DNA of 64,000 nt, taken from Pleodorina starrii (Eukaryota > Chlorophyta > Chlorophyceae > Chlamydomonadales > Volvocaceae). The translations under genes were made by a program, and so were the position numbers. This document shows, piece by piece, positions 33,795 through 44,403 of the stretch (position 1 is the stretch's first letter; every line of letters starts with the position of its first letter). The notes under the pieces were generated by a model that ran no database searches, was not told the origin of the DNA, and saw only the letters and a program-made list of their open reading frames with translations. The DNA is taken from the NCBI GenBank assembly GCA_030267565.1, contig BRXU01000040.1:372001-436000 (forward strand). The letters run 5' to 3'.

Positions 33795-35200
33795 TCAACT
33801 GTATGCGACCTTCACCAGCGCCGGCCGCACCAGCACCTCGCCAAGACGGTAGCCCGTTTGAAACACCCCCGTCACAGTCCCGTCCTCCACGTCGTCGCGG
33901 TCCTCGCGCATGACAGCCTCGTGCTGATTTGGGTCGAACATCTCGCCCTCGGCGCCCACCTCCTGGAGGCCCTCCTTCCTGTCAGGCGCATAGACAGAAC
34001 GGTGCGATCGACCGTCAAGAGCGAAACGCACCGGTAGGCTACCGTATATCACAGTCTGCTCCCGCACACGCGGACATACGACATGCCGGCAAGGAGGGAG
34101 GAGGGAGGCAACTGACCCAGATACTAGACCCCCTAGACCTTAAACCCTCAGGCAAACCTCAAGACCCAGCCCGAACTAACCCTCCATCCGAAACGACGCA
34201 CGAAGACCCACTTTAGAAACGCCTTGAGCTCCTGGTAGACGTCCTGGTAGGCGTCGTGGATGGCCCGCTCGCCGTCCGTCTTGGGCTTGATCTGGGTCGC
34301 GGCGCGCTGGAAGTTGTCCGCGACCGACAAGAGGGGCCGGAGGGTGTCCGCCATGGCGCGCGCGAGCGCCTGCTCTCGCTCCTCGGCTGCGCGGCGCCTG
34401 CACGCGCAGGAGGCAGTGCAAAAAGGGCGGAGAGGGTGTGGCGCGGCAGAGCACGCTGGATGGGACAGGTCTGCTGCTGGCGGCAGCGATTTTCTGCGGT
34501 TGTGGGTCCGACCCACATCGCAGCGGAGACGCTGGGGATGCGGGTCCGACCCACTTCGCCGTTGCGGCCGGCCGGTCGGTGCTATTTCGACGGCCACGTG
34601 TCACGCGCCTGAGATGCCGCGCCATAGCGGGTCTCTGCTCGCGCAGTATTCACACCTTCAAGGAGAACGAGGAGCAGAGAAACCCAAATGCGCACGACAC
34701 CTCCGACCCACATCGATGTGCCACTCCTTACTTGTCATGTGGGTTTTGCCCTGGAATGCAGTGGCGGGGGGACGAAGCCGCCTCTCGCATGTGCAGCGTG
34801 GGCTGCAGCCCAGAGCCCACCCTTCTAGATCCTTCTCGAGAATTAGGTGGCGCAACGAATACGGTGAATCTCCCAACCCACATGACCAACACACGCCTTA
34901 CTGAACCGAAATCCACCCACATGACAATACACCCGAAATGGTATTGCCACGCATGATAAACCCCCGAAACGTAAACCGCGCCGTGGCCCGCGCCCGCCCC
35001 GCACGCTTCCCACTTCACACCCCACGCGCTATCTATCTGCGGGCTGCCGCCTGCCACCCACTTGAAGTTGTCAAAGTCCGCCTGCAGTCGCTGCAGCTGC
35101 TCCCGCGCCGCCAGGACGCGCCCCGCCGCCGCCACCTCCCGCTCCGAGATGACCCGCGGGTCACCGCCGGCCCCGCTCTCCCCCGCTTCGGCCGCCGCCT
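33795..35200 (-). other. GrpE (Hsp70 nucleotide-exchange) domain
   Basis: Three exons encode a GrpE core: coiled-coil REQLQRLQADFDNFKRR, then ARAMADTLRPLLSVADNFQR, ATQIKPKTDGERAIHDAYQ and YQELKAFLKKEGLQEV, and the beta-domain GEMFDPNQHEAVM, GTVTGVFQTGYRLG, LVRPALVKV at the very C-terminus. These match bacterial and chloroplast GrpE from end to end. Upstream in 35062-36200 is an acidic, low-complexity region (DGFYSPEPYDEYDEDHWDEE). Confidence 0.93.
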
Positions 35201-38200
35201 CCGCCCGGCGCCGGTGCTCCTCCACCTCGTCCCGATAGGCTGCCACCGCCTCGTAACGTTCCAGAAGCAGCGACCGCAGCGCGCGAGCCTGCGCCAGCTC
35301 CTCTGGCTTCGGCTGCGGCGGCTGTGGCGGCTGTTGCTCCTGCTGGGCCTGCTCCTGCGGCTGTTCCGCCTGTGTTCCCGCCGCCCCCGGCGCTTCGGTG
35401 CTCGCCTGCACGTCAGCGACCACGGGGCTACCCTCCTCCCTCCCGCCCGCTTCCGCCACTTCCGCCATTTCCGCCACGGATTGCGGCGACGCGGTAGAGG
35501 GCGCGGCGCCGTGGCTTGCCTCCGCTGCCGCGGCTGCTGCAGATGCCGCAGCGGCGGCGCCCGCCGCGTCCTGGCCCTGTGGCGACCCCGCCGCCTCCTG
35601 CCACTGCTCGTCCAGCTCCCCGCCGGCGTACTCCCCCTCGCCGATCTCCTCGTCCCAGTGATCCTCATCGTACTCGTCGTACGGCTCCGGGCTATAGAAT
35701 CCATCGATGCTGAAGCTGCCCGGAAGCTGCCTGCCGCCGACAGGTGCGAACGCCGCGGCCGCGGCATCGGCGGCGGCGGCGGCGGCGGCTCCCGCAGCCG
35801 CGGGCTCCACAGGCGGCGGCGAGCCGCCGGCGCTCGCCATTGTGTCTTCGCGGCTGTACGGCATGTCATCGGCGTCGACGTCAAGCTCGATGGACTGCAT
35901 GGAAACGGCCGCCGGCGTCTGCGCCAGATTCCGCGGCGCGGGCTGTGGTACATTTTCCTGTGGCTTCTGCTGCTGCTGCTGCTTCTCCGGCGGCTGTGCC
36001 TGTGCCTGTGGCAACGGCGGCTGCTGCTGCTGTTCCTGCTGCTGAGTCGCGCCGGCAGCCGGCTCCGCCTGTTCACCCATGCTCCGCTGCTTGGGGTGCA
36101 TGGGCGGCAGGAGCTCCGTTTGTACGACTTCGTCGCGCTCGTCACGTCGTACATCGGGCTGCGAAAGCAGCTCGTCCACCGACGCCAGCGCGTCAGCGGG
36201 CTGCGGGCGGGCAGAGAGGGGGGTTGGGGTTTGCAGGCAGTTTGGCCCACGCTTCGCGGCCGGCGGTTTGGCTCCAGGCCTATTCAGTTCAATGCGGCTC
36301 TTGTTCGAGGCCCGGGCTTGTGGCGGTCTTTGGTTTGGCAGGGGTTTTGCAATTTGTTTGGTAGGTTACTAGGTTTTCTTGACAGGGACCCATTCTAAAC
36401 CGTAGCAGCACAGCACTAAGGTATCGGGCTTTCCCGCTGCTTTGGGCGACAAGAGAAGCTACCGACCAGCTAGCAGGGGCCTCGAGAGGTAGGGGGCTCG
36501 ACGAACGGCAGATACAGGAGAGCCTCGGCCGTCCCCCGGACTAACGCTCCAGCCCATTCCCCCAGCCGTTTCCAGTGAAAGCACAGCCAACATCCCGCGA
36601 CTCACCTTCGGCACGGACGGCCGTTGCTGCTGCTCCTGTCCCTGCTGCCCCTGCTGCCCCTGCCCCTGCTGCTGCTGCCGGGCCGCCGCTGCGGCGGCGG
36701 CTGCGGCAGCGGCGGCGCACGCCTGCGCCTGCTGCTGCGCCTGTTGCTGCCGCTGCTGCTGCCTCACCGCCGCCGCCTGGCGCCAGGCGCTTAGGAAGGA
36801 TCTGTCCAGGAGCGCCACCGATCGGACCGCCTCCGAAACCGACGATTGGCTGAGCTCGCCCTCACGCTCCTGCAACACCCGGCGAGAGCTTCAGTGCCCA
36901 GGTTCAGCGCGCGCGTTCAGGCGAAGAGGGGATGCGAACGACCGCACCGGCGGCTACCGTACCACGGGAGCGCGCACGCGCACACCTCGCGGTGTTGGGT
37001 GGCGACTGGGCAGCGCCGCGCGCGGGCGGGCGCGTGAAGCGGCCGTGAAGCGGACGAGACCACAGCTGAGGATCGCGGCGGGCCAGGCACTCCGGCTGCC
37101 TGCCTTTCCCAGCTGACAGCACCGCCACCAGACCTAACACACACACACGCACGCACACACATCCTGACAGGAGGAGCCCTGCGCTGGCCTCACAACTCCA
37201 AACCCGCCCGCCCCCCCCCACACAGACGGTTCGCTGCCGCCTCGCTGTTTCCGCCGCTTTCCGCCGCCGGCCGGACGCACGCACGCACGCACGGACGGCC
37301 GGACGGACGGACACATCCTCGGCGATCCACCACCGCGAGGCAGAGAAGAGAAAAGAAACATCCCCGTGGGGGGGGTGGGGTAGGGAGGAGGACTGTCAGA
37401 GGACAGGCTGGCAGGGAGCAGCCAAGAAGTGGCAGCGGGCAGGGCGGCGCATTGCATTGCAGCAGAGGGCAGGGAGGCCGGCCCCGGGGAGGCCCCGGCT
37501 GCCTCCCTGCCCTGCCCTGCCCTGCCCTGTCGCACTTCTCCGCTTCGCCCCGCTGCACCCCGCCAGCCTGCTGTCCGCTCGCCCTGCGGACGCCGGATCT
37601 CCTGCGACCTCTCCTCTCCATGCCGTGCTGCCCTCGCCCCACATGCCGTACCTGCAGTACGTCCAGGTACGACCCCAGCCAGGAGCGGCCCGGGTGTGCT
37701 CCCAGCTGCGCCAGCGACACCTGCATCGAATGAACCCCGGGCAACAGATCCACACGCACGCACACGAGTAACGATTCCCCGCCGTTCGGAGCGGCAGCGG
37801 CAGCGTCAGCGGGCATGCCGCGCTTTAGGGAAAACTGCCACACACCACACCGTGTCCCGCCATGTCACGTCATGAGCTCATGACACGGCAAGACACGGCA
37901 GTGCGCCGCGCCGCACCGCGCCGCGCCGCGCCGCCCAACTCTTTCGACTCCGCCACTCCGGCCCGGTACCTGCCTGCCTGCCTTTCTTAGGGCAACGCAG
38001 GGCGCGGCGCCCCCTTGTCCCCCCTGTCCGGCATCCGGCATTCGAGCCCCCTCATCCCAGGCACCCCACCCCACCCCACCCCACACCACCCCACTCCACC
38101 CTCCGCCTCCGGTGCCGGTGCTGGTCCCGGTCCTACCGGCAGGTCCGCCAGCTGTTCGGGCGGGAAGGCCTCCAGGAGCTCCTCGCAGCGGCCCAGGAAG

Positions 38201-41200
38201 GTCTCCATCCAGGGCCTGTGGGGGAGGAGGGGAGGGGAGGGGTAAAAGGAGATACCGCAGCGGGGACGGAGACGGCGTTAGCGGAGGAGGGGAGGGGAGG
38301 TAAGAATGTGGCAGTTCGGAGGGAGGGGGGCAGGAGGAGGAGGTAAGACACACACGAAACCAGCAGGGAAGGATTGGGGGCGATGTTGGCGAACGGACCC
38401 AAAGGGGGGGAAGGGTTGCGGTCCAGGAAATGACAAATGGAGGTTAAGAGGAGGCTATTGTGGTGGTAGTGGTGGTGGTTCGCTGGACGCAGCTCAAGGT
38501 CACTCACTTGCTGGGTCGGACGCCGCACTCGGCCAGGGAGCGCAGCACCAGCGCCAGCTCGCCCGGCCCCGCCTTCCCCAGCGTGTCACGCAGCCTCCGC
38601 AGCAGCGCCACCATAAGGCCCTCCTCCAGGTGCCGCATGCGGACTACGGAGGAGAGCAGGCTGCGGGGGGGGGGGGACACAGGCGGCGCCGGGTTGGGGT
38701 GGGTTGGGTGGGGTTGGGGTGTTAGGGTTTTAGGGTTTTAGGGTACAGCCGGCGACGGGGGGGGATGGGGTGGGTGCAGGTGGTCGGAGGGGGGGGGCGT
38801 GCAGGTTTATGTGTGTATGGGTGTGTATGGGTGGGGGAGGGGGGGGGAAGGGAATCAAAGGTCGGGAGGTTTGGGGCGGCGAGGTTTCAGGACGGTGTCG
38901 GAGGAGGAGGATGCCGGCCGGTGGACAGGGTAGAGAGTGAGGAGGGAGGGAGGGCGCGGGTGGGTGGGTGGGTGGGTGGGTGTAGGAGGGTTTAGGGAGG
39001 GGGTTGGGTGCAGGAGGGGGAGGGGGAGGAGGTTCCAGCCCCCAAGGAGCCCCGGAGGGTGTACGGCACAGCCGGCCAGTCGTACAAATTCATGCACACC
39101 CGTCGGGGGGCAGGGGCGACTGCCCGGCACGCCATTCCTTTCGAAACTAAAAATCCACCAACCCCACCAGTCTCCGGCAAGGTTCTCACACAACCGTCAA
39201 TTACCCTACACCCCCAAACACACACCCATCAAAAACACACATACATTCACACACACCACAAGCACCCACCCATACACACACAGACACTCCAACACGCACC
39301 CCCCCTTGTTTCATTGTTGCAAATTCACTCTTCAACCCCTCCCCACCACCACCACACACACATGGGCACCCTTGGGCCCTCGGCTCGTATGGGTTTTTTG
39401 TTCATACATGAGAGGGGCACGCACCCCCAACCATGTAACAAACACACACACATCCGCACCTGGCCGCCTGCTTGGCCGTGGCCCCCTGCATCCCCCTGCT
39501 GGCCACCAGCTGCCCCAGTCCCTCCATCAGGTCGCCCAGCTCCCCCCGGTCCCGCAGAGTCATCATCGCACCCAGGCCCCGACCGCTGCGCCGCGCCGCA
39601 CCCAGCAGCTCAGCCAGCCGGGCAGCGGCGGCCGCCAGACACTCCGCATCCAGAGCCTCCTGGTAAGTGAACAGCAGTGCCTGGGGAGAGCGGGGGGAAG
39701 GGGGGGAGCGGGGGGAGGGGGGGGTGTGGGGAGGGGGGGAAGCAGGGGGAGTGGGGGGAGCGGAGGGAGTGGGGGACGCGGAGGTAAGTGTGCAATGCAA
39801 GGCCGGGGAAGGAGGGGGGCTCAGGGAGAGGGTTGGAGAAGGGGGGGTCAGGAAAGGGGCCCAGGGAGGGCGGGGGGTCGCGGAGGGTGGTCAGGAGGAA
39901 TCCCTCTCATATACACACACACGCACACGCACACGTACTGTAGCACTCCTTTTGGGTCTGAAGCCCAATGTAACGACCACAACAGCCACAACAACCGCAA
40001 CAGCCACAACAACCACAACAGCCACAACAACCATGGGAAACAGCCAGCGTATTACCTATTTGGACTGTCAATCACTACCCACCACCCCCACCCCACCCAC
40101 CACCCACCACCACCACAAACCGCACCCCATCACCACCACCACCACCACCACCACAAACCGCACCCGGATCTGTTGCCATGTGTCAGCGCTCCGCAGCTTC
40201 CGCGCCAACTGCAGCCGCAGCGCCCGCGCCTGCTCCTCCTGCCGCTGCACCGCCTCCAGCTGCCGCCGCTCCCGCGCCGCGGCGGCCTCCGCCGCCGCCG
40301 CCACGGCGCGGCGCTCCCGCTCCGCCGCCGCCGCCGCCGCCGCCGCCGCAGCCTCCTGCTGCCGCTGCAGCTGCGCCTCCCTCTCCCGCGCCGCCCGCGC
40401 CTGCACCTCCCGCACGTGGCGCGTAAAGTGCTCCCGCAGTTGCTGCGCCTTGTCCGGCCGACCCATGCGCTCCAGAGCCCGTACGGCAGATGCTACAGCC
40501 TGAGCATCCCGCTGCAAGCTGTAGCTCAACTGGTCCTCCAGATCCCGCCTCTGATCCGCTCCCTCCTCCTCCTCTCCCTCCTCCTCCTCGTCCTTCTCGG
40601 CCTTCTCGGCCTCCGCAACGGCGGCGGCGGCTGCCGCCGCAGGTCCGCCGGCTCCGCCGGCGCTACCGCCTCCGCCGGCTGTAGCTGCAACCGCTGCGGC
40701 TGTAGCTGCTCCAGGAGTTGCGTCAGCGTGCCCTCGTCGGGTCTGTAGCCCAGCCGCGACAGCGCGTAAAGCAGCCTGGCGGCGTCCTCCGGCGCGGATG
40801 CGCCTGCGGCCGGCGCCGCAGGCGCCGCAGGCGCCGGCGCCGCCGCCTGCGGCACCCCCATTCCCCTCGGCTGCAGCCGCGGCTGCGACCTCAGCAGCTG
40901 CTGTGCCTGCGCCTGCCGCAATCGCTCCAGCTCCTCCGCCCGCTGCTGCTCCTGCTGCTGCAGAGACAAAAGCTCAGACAGCTGGGCGTCGCTGGGGCGG
41001 TGCCGCATCGCCGCGAAGGCGTCCAGGAGCTCCGCGAGGCTGGGGAGGTTTAGGGGTTTAGGAAGGGGTTTTAGGGTTGTTGTAAGGGGTTTTAGGGTTG
41101 TTGTTTTTAGGGTTTTGGGTTTGGGACATAAGGAAGAGGAGAGGGAGGAGGGAGCGTGGGAGGCGACGGGGGATACGGAAGAGGGGCAATGCTGCAGAAG

Positions 41201-43297
41201 AGGACCCTGACGAGGCGCGAGGGGCAGGAGGTGTGGGGCCGCGTTGCGGGAGGCAGGGCACGGGCGCGCGGGGCGAGGGGGAGGGGGGGAAGGGGGGAGC
41301 ATGGAACATGGAAACCTCATGGAAATGAGGTGCCCTGCCAGTAACCGCTGGGACTAACCGCTGGGAGGCAGCACCCCATTGCGCTAGCATGATCAGAGAC
41401 AAATTGCCGACAGCAAGATCTGAGCATAGGGAGCAGGAGCGTGTAGGAGCAGGAGCGAAGCGGGGCAAAGACACGTGGCGGCGACAAGCGCCCTCGCACC
41501 TCCGCGGCTCGGAGAGCACCTGCGGCTGCGGCTGCGGCTGGCGCTGCTGCTGCTGCTGCTGCGGCTGTAGCGGCTGTGGCAGCGGCTGCCTTGCGCGTTG
41601 CGACGTGAGCTGACGCAGCATGTCGTCGCAGAGCTCCGGATCGCGCACCCCGGCGGCAGCGAGGCCCGACGCCAGGCGCGCCAGGGAGGGTGCGTCGTAC
41701 TGCGGCAGGTGGCGCCTGCGGCGGCGGGAGCACAGGGTGGGACAGGGCGAGTGCCGGAGTGCGTGAGGCTGGCTTTCGGCCCTCGGACTGCGCACTCCCC
41801 GCACTTCGACATAAGAGCAACCTCACAGCAACCTCAAGGAGAAGGTGAGGCAGCTGAGACAACTCGAGCAGCAGACAGAGAACTCGGGCACGCACGGCGA
41901 TCTGGCCTTGAGGCGGCAAGCAGGAGCAGCAAGAGGACGTGGTCGGGAAAATATAGACTGGCCACAGAACCCCGACGTGATTCTGTGAAAGGAGCTACGG
42001 CAGTTACGACATGCCGTACTCGCACCTGGCGTTCTGTAGCATGGCCGCACGCAGCGCCTCCCGCCGCTGCTCCTCCTCCTGCTCCTGCTGCGCCCGTCGC
42101 CGCGCCTCGGCCACGGCAGCCGCTGCCGCCGCCTGTCGCTGCTGCTGCTGCTGTTGTTGCTGCTGCAGCTGCCGAGCGTACTGCTCGGCCGCCGCGTCCC
42201 GCTCCGTCGGCTGTAGCGGCGCCCGGCGGCGCTCCAGCACTCCAGGGGCCGCGGACAGCAGCTGCAGAAACTGCTCCGGGTCATCCGCGGCCCTGTGGGG
42301 TCGGTGCCGGAGAAAGAGAGGATGTGTCACCACAGCGGCACCGCAAGCCAGGGGAGAGAGCGCGGTCCTTTTACGGTTCGACGGGATTCGAGGGAACCGG
42401 TCGCGGCCCATTTACGGTTCGACGGGGTTCTACGGAATTCGCGCCCCAAGGCAGCGCGACATACGCAAGCACGAAATCGGATAACGGATGGGATCGTGCG
42501 TAAACCCACCCGCCGCTCAGGATGTCCACGAGCTGTTGCAGGTCGCGTGGACGCCGTACGACGCGTCGTACAGGCCCGGGACCGGACATGTAGGGGCCCT
42601 GCCGGGAGCAGGAGGAGGAGGTCAAAGCACTCTCTGCTTCAAGCGGCTTTTTAATGCCTGGGGTGTGACGCTGGCGGGCAACCGTGCGTGGCGGCACTTC
42701 ATTATTGTGGCTGCCGCTGGTGTTCCCCCCGGAGACATTGGTGGGGCATGTTAGGAGGCCTTGGTACATGCAACGCGCCTAGGCAGGCATGGGCGCCTCA
42801 GGAGATGTACCAGCGCGGCGCGGCAAGCATACGCGCCGTAGGCCAACGCCACTTGCACATTTGACTGCGGAGGGGCTCCCAGATCGAGGACGTCGTTCGG
42901 GATGGATCCGGGACAGCATCACCCTTGCTCCACCGCAGCCCGATGGCTCCGTCTGCAGGCGCGCTGCGCTGCGGAGCGCCGCCGACCGTACCTGAGGCGA
43001 GAACGACGCGCGCGTGAGCGTCGCTGCGTGCGCCGCCCGCCGCCGGCCGGCTGCCTTGACGGCCGGTGCGGGAACAGGTCCACCGCGCCGCAGCAGCGGC
43101 TGCTGCGCCAGTCGCACGCTCGCATCGGCGCGCTGGGCGCGCGCCAGCAGGGTTGAGCGGGTGGTCTGCGCGCGAGAGGGGTCGCGCAGCGCGGAGCATG
43201 AGCGATCTTTGCCCAATTGAGCGACCCAGATCCCGTAATACTAACATAGCGACCAAACATTGGCGTTTGGGCACCAGCGCCTTACGCGAGGCGGCAT
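33795..43297 (-). CDS. OPR-like helical-repeat protein fused to a GrpE domain
   Basis: Exons in transcript order: 43286-43297 (tentative), 42992-43165, 42510-42598, 42026-42292, 41500-41715, 40164-41039, 39460-39680, 38508-38660, 38137-38215, 37652-37720, 36606-36869, 35062-36200, 34212-34397, 33795-33978; about 1309 residues. All junctions agree in phase except inside exon 40164-41039, where the frame must switch. The N-terminus is Arg/Ala/Ser-rich and transit-peptide-like (RRAAHAATLTRASFSPQ). OPR-type helical repeats follow: LARLASGLAAAGVRDPELC, LLYALSRLGYRPDEGTL, LALVLRSLAECGVRPSKPWM and LAQLGAHPGRSWLGSYL, with Gln/Ala/Glu-rich linkers. The C-terminus is GrpE. OPR proteins bind organelle RNA; GrpE exchanges nucleotide on Hsp70. 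No minus-strand TGTAA separates the halves. It could still be two genes. Confidence 0.65.
36606..36869 (-). other. Gln/Ala-rich exon linking OPR repeats to the GrpE part
   Basis: 88 codons, phase 0 at both ends. It starts EREGELSQSSVSEAVRSVAL and runs into poly-Gln/poly-Ala. It ends PSVPK at GTGAGT; the next acceptor at 36201 continues PADALASVDELLSQPD in phase 0. If unspliced, the frame would reach a stop at 36459. Confidence 0.65.
38239..38285 (-). repeat. Dispersed intronic element, copy 1
   Basis: Minus strand: CCGCTAACGCCGTCTCCGTC then CCCGCTGCGGTATCTCCTTT; other copies lie at 47993, 55481, 55965, 56883 and 62224. Confidence 0.8.
38722..38743 (+). repeat. Interstitial telomere-type repeat
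   Basis: Three GGG blocks spaced by TTTTA (TTAGGGTTTTAGGGTTTTAG...), the Chlamydomonas-type telomeric sequence, in an intron of the OPR-GrpE gene. Confidence 0.8.
39369..39450 (+). mobile_element. 3' fragment of the SINE-like family
   Basis: Matches the 3' end of the element at 19931-20312, starting CCCTTGGGCCCTCGGCTCGT and ending ATGTAACAAACACACACA, with an extra ACAT. Its A/C tail ends about 8 nt from the splice donor of exon 39460-39680 (antisense). Confidence 0.7.
41049..41125 (+). repeat. Degenerate telomere-type repeats near a 3' splice site
   Basis: Several TTTTAGGG and TTTAGGGG units interspersed with TTGTTGT. On the transcript (minus) strand these form CCCTAAAACCCC just upstream of the acceptor at 41040. 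Confidence 0.75.
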
Positions 43298-44403
43298 GGC
43301 GACAGGGTCTGCACGCCGAGCACTTCACTAAAGCCTGCTCGCGTTTGATCCTGGCAAAATGGATCACACCTTCATGCGGACGTAGCCCTCTGGCTTGGAC
43401 GATTATGCGTCCTGAGTGAGCGAGCGAGGCGCTTGTCCTTTAACTCGTATGTGCTTTGTCAGCCGCAACAAGAAAGATTTCGTGTTTTCCGATGTATGCG
43501 CGTTTCCCTTCGTATTTATACATAAGATACTACTATGTTATGTTCCAGAAAGGGGAAATCGGCCTTTGCAAACGAAGTAGTTGGTGGAAGCACTATCTAT
43601 CAGCTTCACGCTGGCCAGACGTCGCGGTCTTCCATAAGCATCAACAAATATATCCACGAGTGTATTGCATGTATATTGTGCTTTTTTCAACCTAGTGAGC
43701 CCAAGACCACACGGATCTCAGTTGGTCGAGAACCTCCGAGGTGCCAGACGCCCAGGCATAACATGCCGAGCATATTCGCGCAAGCGTGCTAATATAAGTT
43801 GATGTGCGTCACAGAAAAAAACGCAACGCTCTCTTCGGGACCAAGCCGATGCTTGGCAGTCGACGTTTGCGACTGGTTGGAAACCGTTATACTACACCCG
43901 ACGTGGACTACAACGCACTCGTTGCCGGTTTGGCAGAAATATAACAAGTATCCACGAAGCACGGGGCTTGCCAATGGGATTCCTCTAGCTGAGGCCAGCC
44001 AACCTGAGGCAGTTCATCGCGCTCTACGGTAACCAAAGTAGTTGTGTACATGGGTATGGCAGTTTCTGATAAATGGATTGGCCAGGCTATGGCATTCGTC
44101 TGTGGTCAGTGGTCTGTCATTCCTTTTGGATCCGGTGGACGAGCGTTGCGCAATGGAAGCTGTCCCAATCTTCTATGTTGTAAAGGCTAATAATGACGAA
44201 CATTTGTCTGGGTAACGTGGCTTTTAGGTAGCCTTTTGACTTCCAAAATCCAAGGCTGTCGGTCAGTGACTGAGGTGGTCTAGGCCTTAATGCACACCTC
44301 TGTAATAACGACGCAGCACCTCGTGCGGTATAGAGCACGCCATGTAACATTTACAGCTTAACTTTGGTCCTGACAAGCTCCGGGTCCATCCCCAAACCCG
44401 ACC
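43298..44403. promoter_or_regulatory. Shared upstream region of the divergent OPR-GrpE and RPGRIP1L genes
   Basis: About 1.1 kb between the tentative OPR-GrpE start and the RPGRIP1L ATG. AT-richer, with short uninformative frames and no supported exon. I cannot place individual promoter elements. Confidence 0.4.

Noticed and set aside
34938..36398. Plus-strand ORF of 486 codons
   Set aside because: Mirror of the GC3-rich minus-strand exon 35062-36200; it lacks splice support and looks like Arg/Leu runs.
38722..38743. Chromosome end
   Set aside because: Only three telomere-type units, flanked by continuing gene structure on both sides.
38937..40748. Plus-strand ORF of 603 codons
   Set aside because: Opposite to phase-consistent OPR exons; composed of simple-repeat translation (His/Asn/Thr runs).
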